Shown: piece after piece, positions 6,744 to 8,086 of the stretch
Layout: each line of letters starts with the position of its first letter
Position numbering within the stretch: position 1 is the first letter of the stretch
Assembly (NCBI GenBank): GCA_036570465.1
Contig: DATCYD010000211.1
Location: 1-8,086 of the forward strand
DNA: 8,086 nucleotides
Direction of reading: 5' to 3'
Source of the DNA: Anseongella sp036570465
Lineage (GTDB): Bacteria; Bacteroidota; Bacteroidia; Sphingobacteriales; Sphingobacteriaceae
Notes under the pieces: model-generated
Seen by the model: the letters and a program-made list of their open reading frames with translations, nothing else
What the model was told of the DNA's origin: nothing
Databases searched by the model: none
Translations under genes and position numbers: made by a program

Positions 6744-8086
6744 TTACTCTGCCGGGTCGTTAAGACGCGGGTTCTGAAGCGTTTCATCGTAAGGCAATGG
6801 CAGCAGCAGATCGCTTTCTTCAAACGCCCTGTTGTGCGTGGTTGCCTTATGGCCGATGAGACCGATGATATTACCAGTGGAAACGTCCATTGTCTGCCGG
6901 GTGCGGATCATGGTAAACCAAATTTTGTATTCAAACGCTTGTTCCCAGAAACGCTCCTTCAATACCATCTCCACCGTCAGAGACGCGGGCACCGCAGCAC
7001 CCGGTAAGGCGCGCTTGTGCACAGCTTGCCAGGCATCCAATGCAATAGCATCATTGGTACTCCCCCCGTCCACGTTTGCCTTTGCTTCTGCGCAGGTAAG
7101 CAGCACATCCGCATAACGGATCAACGGTATATTGGCACCGGAAGGCGGGCTCATTGACGCCGCCTGATCCCAGTACTTGTAATTCATGACTTCGCCGGGA
7201 GCGTATTCATAAAAATAGGCATGATCTTCAGTGCGTTTGTCTCCGGCCGGGTAACTGTTGTAGAAATCCATGGTAGGCAGCAGCGCCGGGTCAAAGAAAT
7301 TATTCACCGAAATGGGTGGATCTGTTTTGCCGGGGCTGGGCAGCATGGCATAATGTAGCTCGCTATTGGAGACATCTGCCAGACGCTGTACCATAAATAT
7401 ATGCTCTCCGCTGTTTTCGTTGGCGGGATTCCTTAAATCGGCATAATTGGCGAACAGGCTGAACTGGTCGCTATTAATGACCTCTTTTGCCTTATCATAG
7501 GCAAGTTGGTAATATTCGGCCCCTTTCTGAAGCGGATAGCCAGCCATGGTAAGGTACACCTCGGCCAGCAGGGCTTTCACAGCACCCATGGAAACATGAC
7601 CGGTATTATCTGTCCATGCCAAACCCATGGATTCAGCTTTGGTAAGATCTTCGACGATCTGGGTATAGATCCGGTCTATCGTGGCTTTGGGCAGTGTTCC
7701 GTCCTGGATCGTTTGGGTAGGAGTTACTTTAAGAGGAATTTCTCCAAACAACCGTACGCCATGAAAATAATACCAGGCACGAAGGAAATACATTTGTCCC
7801 AGGTATTGATCACGCAAAGCAGGATCAATAATATCGGTTTCGGCAATATTGGCAATGACGCTGTTTATATTCTCCATGGGAATGTAAATACCATCATAGG
7901 CATGTCCCAGGTAACCGTTCTGCGGATCTATCTTGTCCAGCCGCTGGAACGAGGCTTCATCCTGTCCGGTGCCAAAGGGATTGGTACTGAAACCGGTCAG
8001 GGATTCAAAGGAATAGAATTCTGAAATTGGCAGGCCCAGAAATCCCGATGTATAAGGTCTTTCCAATCCGATATACTCCCCGTCCA
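6744..8086 (-). CDS. SusD/RagB-type outer-membrane lipoprotein, N-terminus off the right edge
   Basis: A SusD-family substrate-binding lipoprotein, partial at its 5' end. The frame stays open to base 8086 (446 codons visible). The TTG at 8066 is an internal Leu in the reading DGEYIGLERPY, not the start. Signal peptide and lipobox cysteine must lie beyond the edge, probably some 60-100 residues upstream. Visible family landmarks are LGQMYFLRAWYYFHGVRLFG (about 7802-7743), VKALLAEVYLTMAGYPL (about 7580-7530), IPLIRYADVLLTCAEAKAN (about 7130-7074), and a C-terminus with LLLPLPYDETLQNPRL before the TAA stop (6746-6744). It is more divergent than the other SusD-like protein here: the usual NERR(I/E)xLxFEGxR helix reads LKERFWEQAFEYKIWFTMIR, and it ends NDPAE instead of NPG(Y/W). 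Its natural partner should be a susC-type gene off the right edge, since the SusC-like gene 137 bp downstream already has an adjacent SusD. The family is secure; the ligand is unknown. Confidence 0.93.
   Translation of the reverse strand, partial: DGEYIGLERPYTSGFLGLPISEFYSFESLTGFSTNPFGTGQDEASFQRLDKIDPQNGYLGHAYDGIYIPMENINSVIANIAETDIIDPALRDQYLGQMYFLRAWYYFHGVRLFGEIPLKVTPTQTIQDGTLPKATIDRIYTQIVEDLTKAESMGLAWTDNTGHVSMGAVKALLAEVYLTMAGYPLQKGAEYYQLAYDKAKEVINSDQFSLFANYADLRNPANENSGEHIFMVQRLADVSNSELHYAMLPSPGKTDPPISVNNFFDPALLPTMDFYNSYPAGDKRTEDHAYFYEYAPGEVMNYKYWDQAASMSPPSGANIPLIRYADVLLTCAEAKANVDGGSTNDAIALDAWQAVHKRALPGAAVPASLTVEMVLKERFWEQAFEYKIWFTMIRTRQTMDVSTGNIIGLIGHKATTHNRAFEESDLLLPLPYDETLQNPRLNDPAE

Noticed and set aside
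8064..8066. TTG as a possible start of the right-hand SusD-like gene
   Set aside because: The frame stays open to the window edge, and starting here would remove the signal peptide and lipobox that this family needs. It is read as an internal Leu codon.

Overview
This window reads as chromosomal DNA from a member of the Bacteroidota. All coding capacity lies on the minus strand and consists only of SusC/RagA-type TonB-dependent outer-membrane transporters alternating with SusD/RagB-type surface lipoproteins, a gene pairing that is a hallmark of this phylum. The coding DNA is roughly half G+C, higher than in gut Bacteroides. That would suit an environmental Cytophagales- or Chitinophagales-like lineage, but the window cannot fix the genus.

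Layout in the direction of transcription (right to left): (1) 8086-6744, a SusD-like lipoprotein whose N-terminus lies beyond the right edge; (2) 6743-6607, a 137-bp AT-rich spacer, the only substantial non-coding stretch; (3) 6606-3724, a complete 960-residue SusC-like transporter lacking the usual N-terminal carboxypeptidase-D-like domain and a recognisable TonB box; (4) a 20-bp gap, then 3703-1982, a complete 573-residue SusD-like lipoprotein; (5) 1982-1, a second, canonical SusC-like transporter overlapping the preceding gene by one base and cut off by the left edge after 660 residues.

Because a susC-type gene normally precedes its susD-type partner, the most natural reading is three consecutive pairs in tandem: [C off-window]-D, C-D, C-[D off-window]. 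Each pair would form an outer-membrane 'pedal-bin' importer, with a SusC barrel capped by a SusD lid, energised through TonB-ExbBD. No glycosidase, peptidase, sulfatase, sigma/anti-sigma pair or other regulator lies inside the window, so the substrate (glycan, peptide or other) cannot be stated. Neither transporter has an STN signalling domain.

I saw no RNA genes, CRISPR arrays, insertion sequences or attachment sites. The best points for a second look are the tandem three-pair organisation, the contrast between one transporter with and one without the N-terminal extension and TonB box, and the one-base TGATG junction that couples one pair to the next. I did not find strong evidence for a wholly new kind of system.
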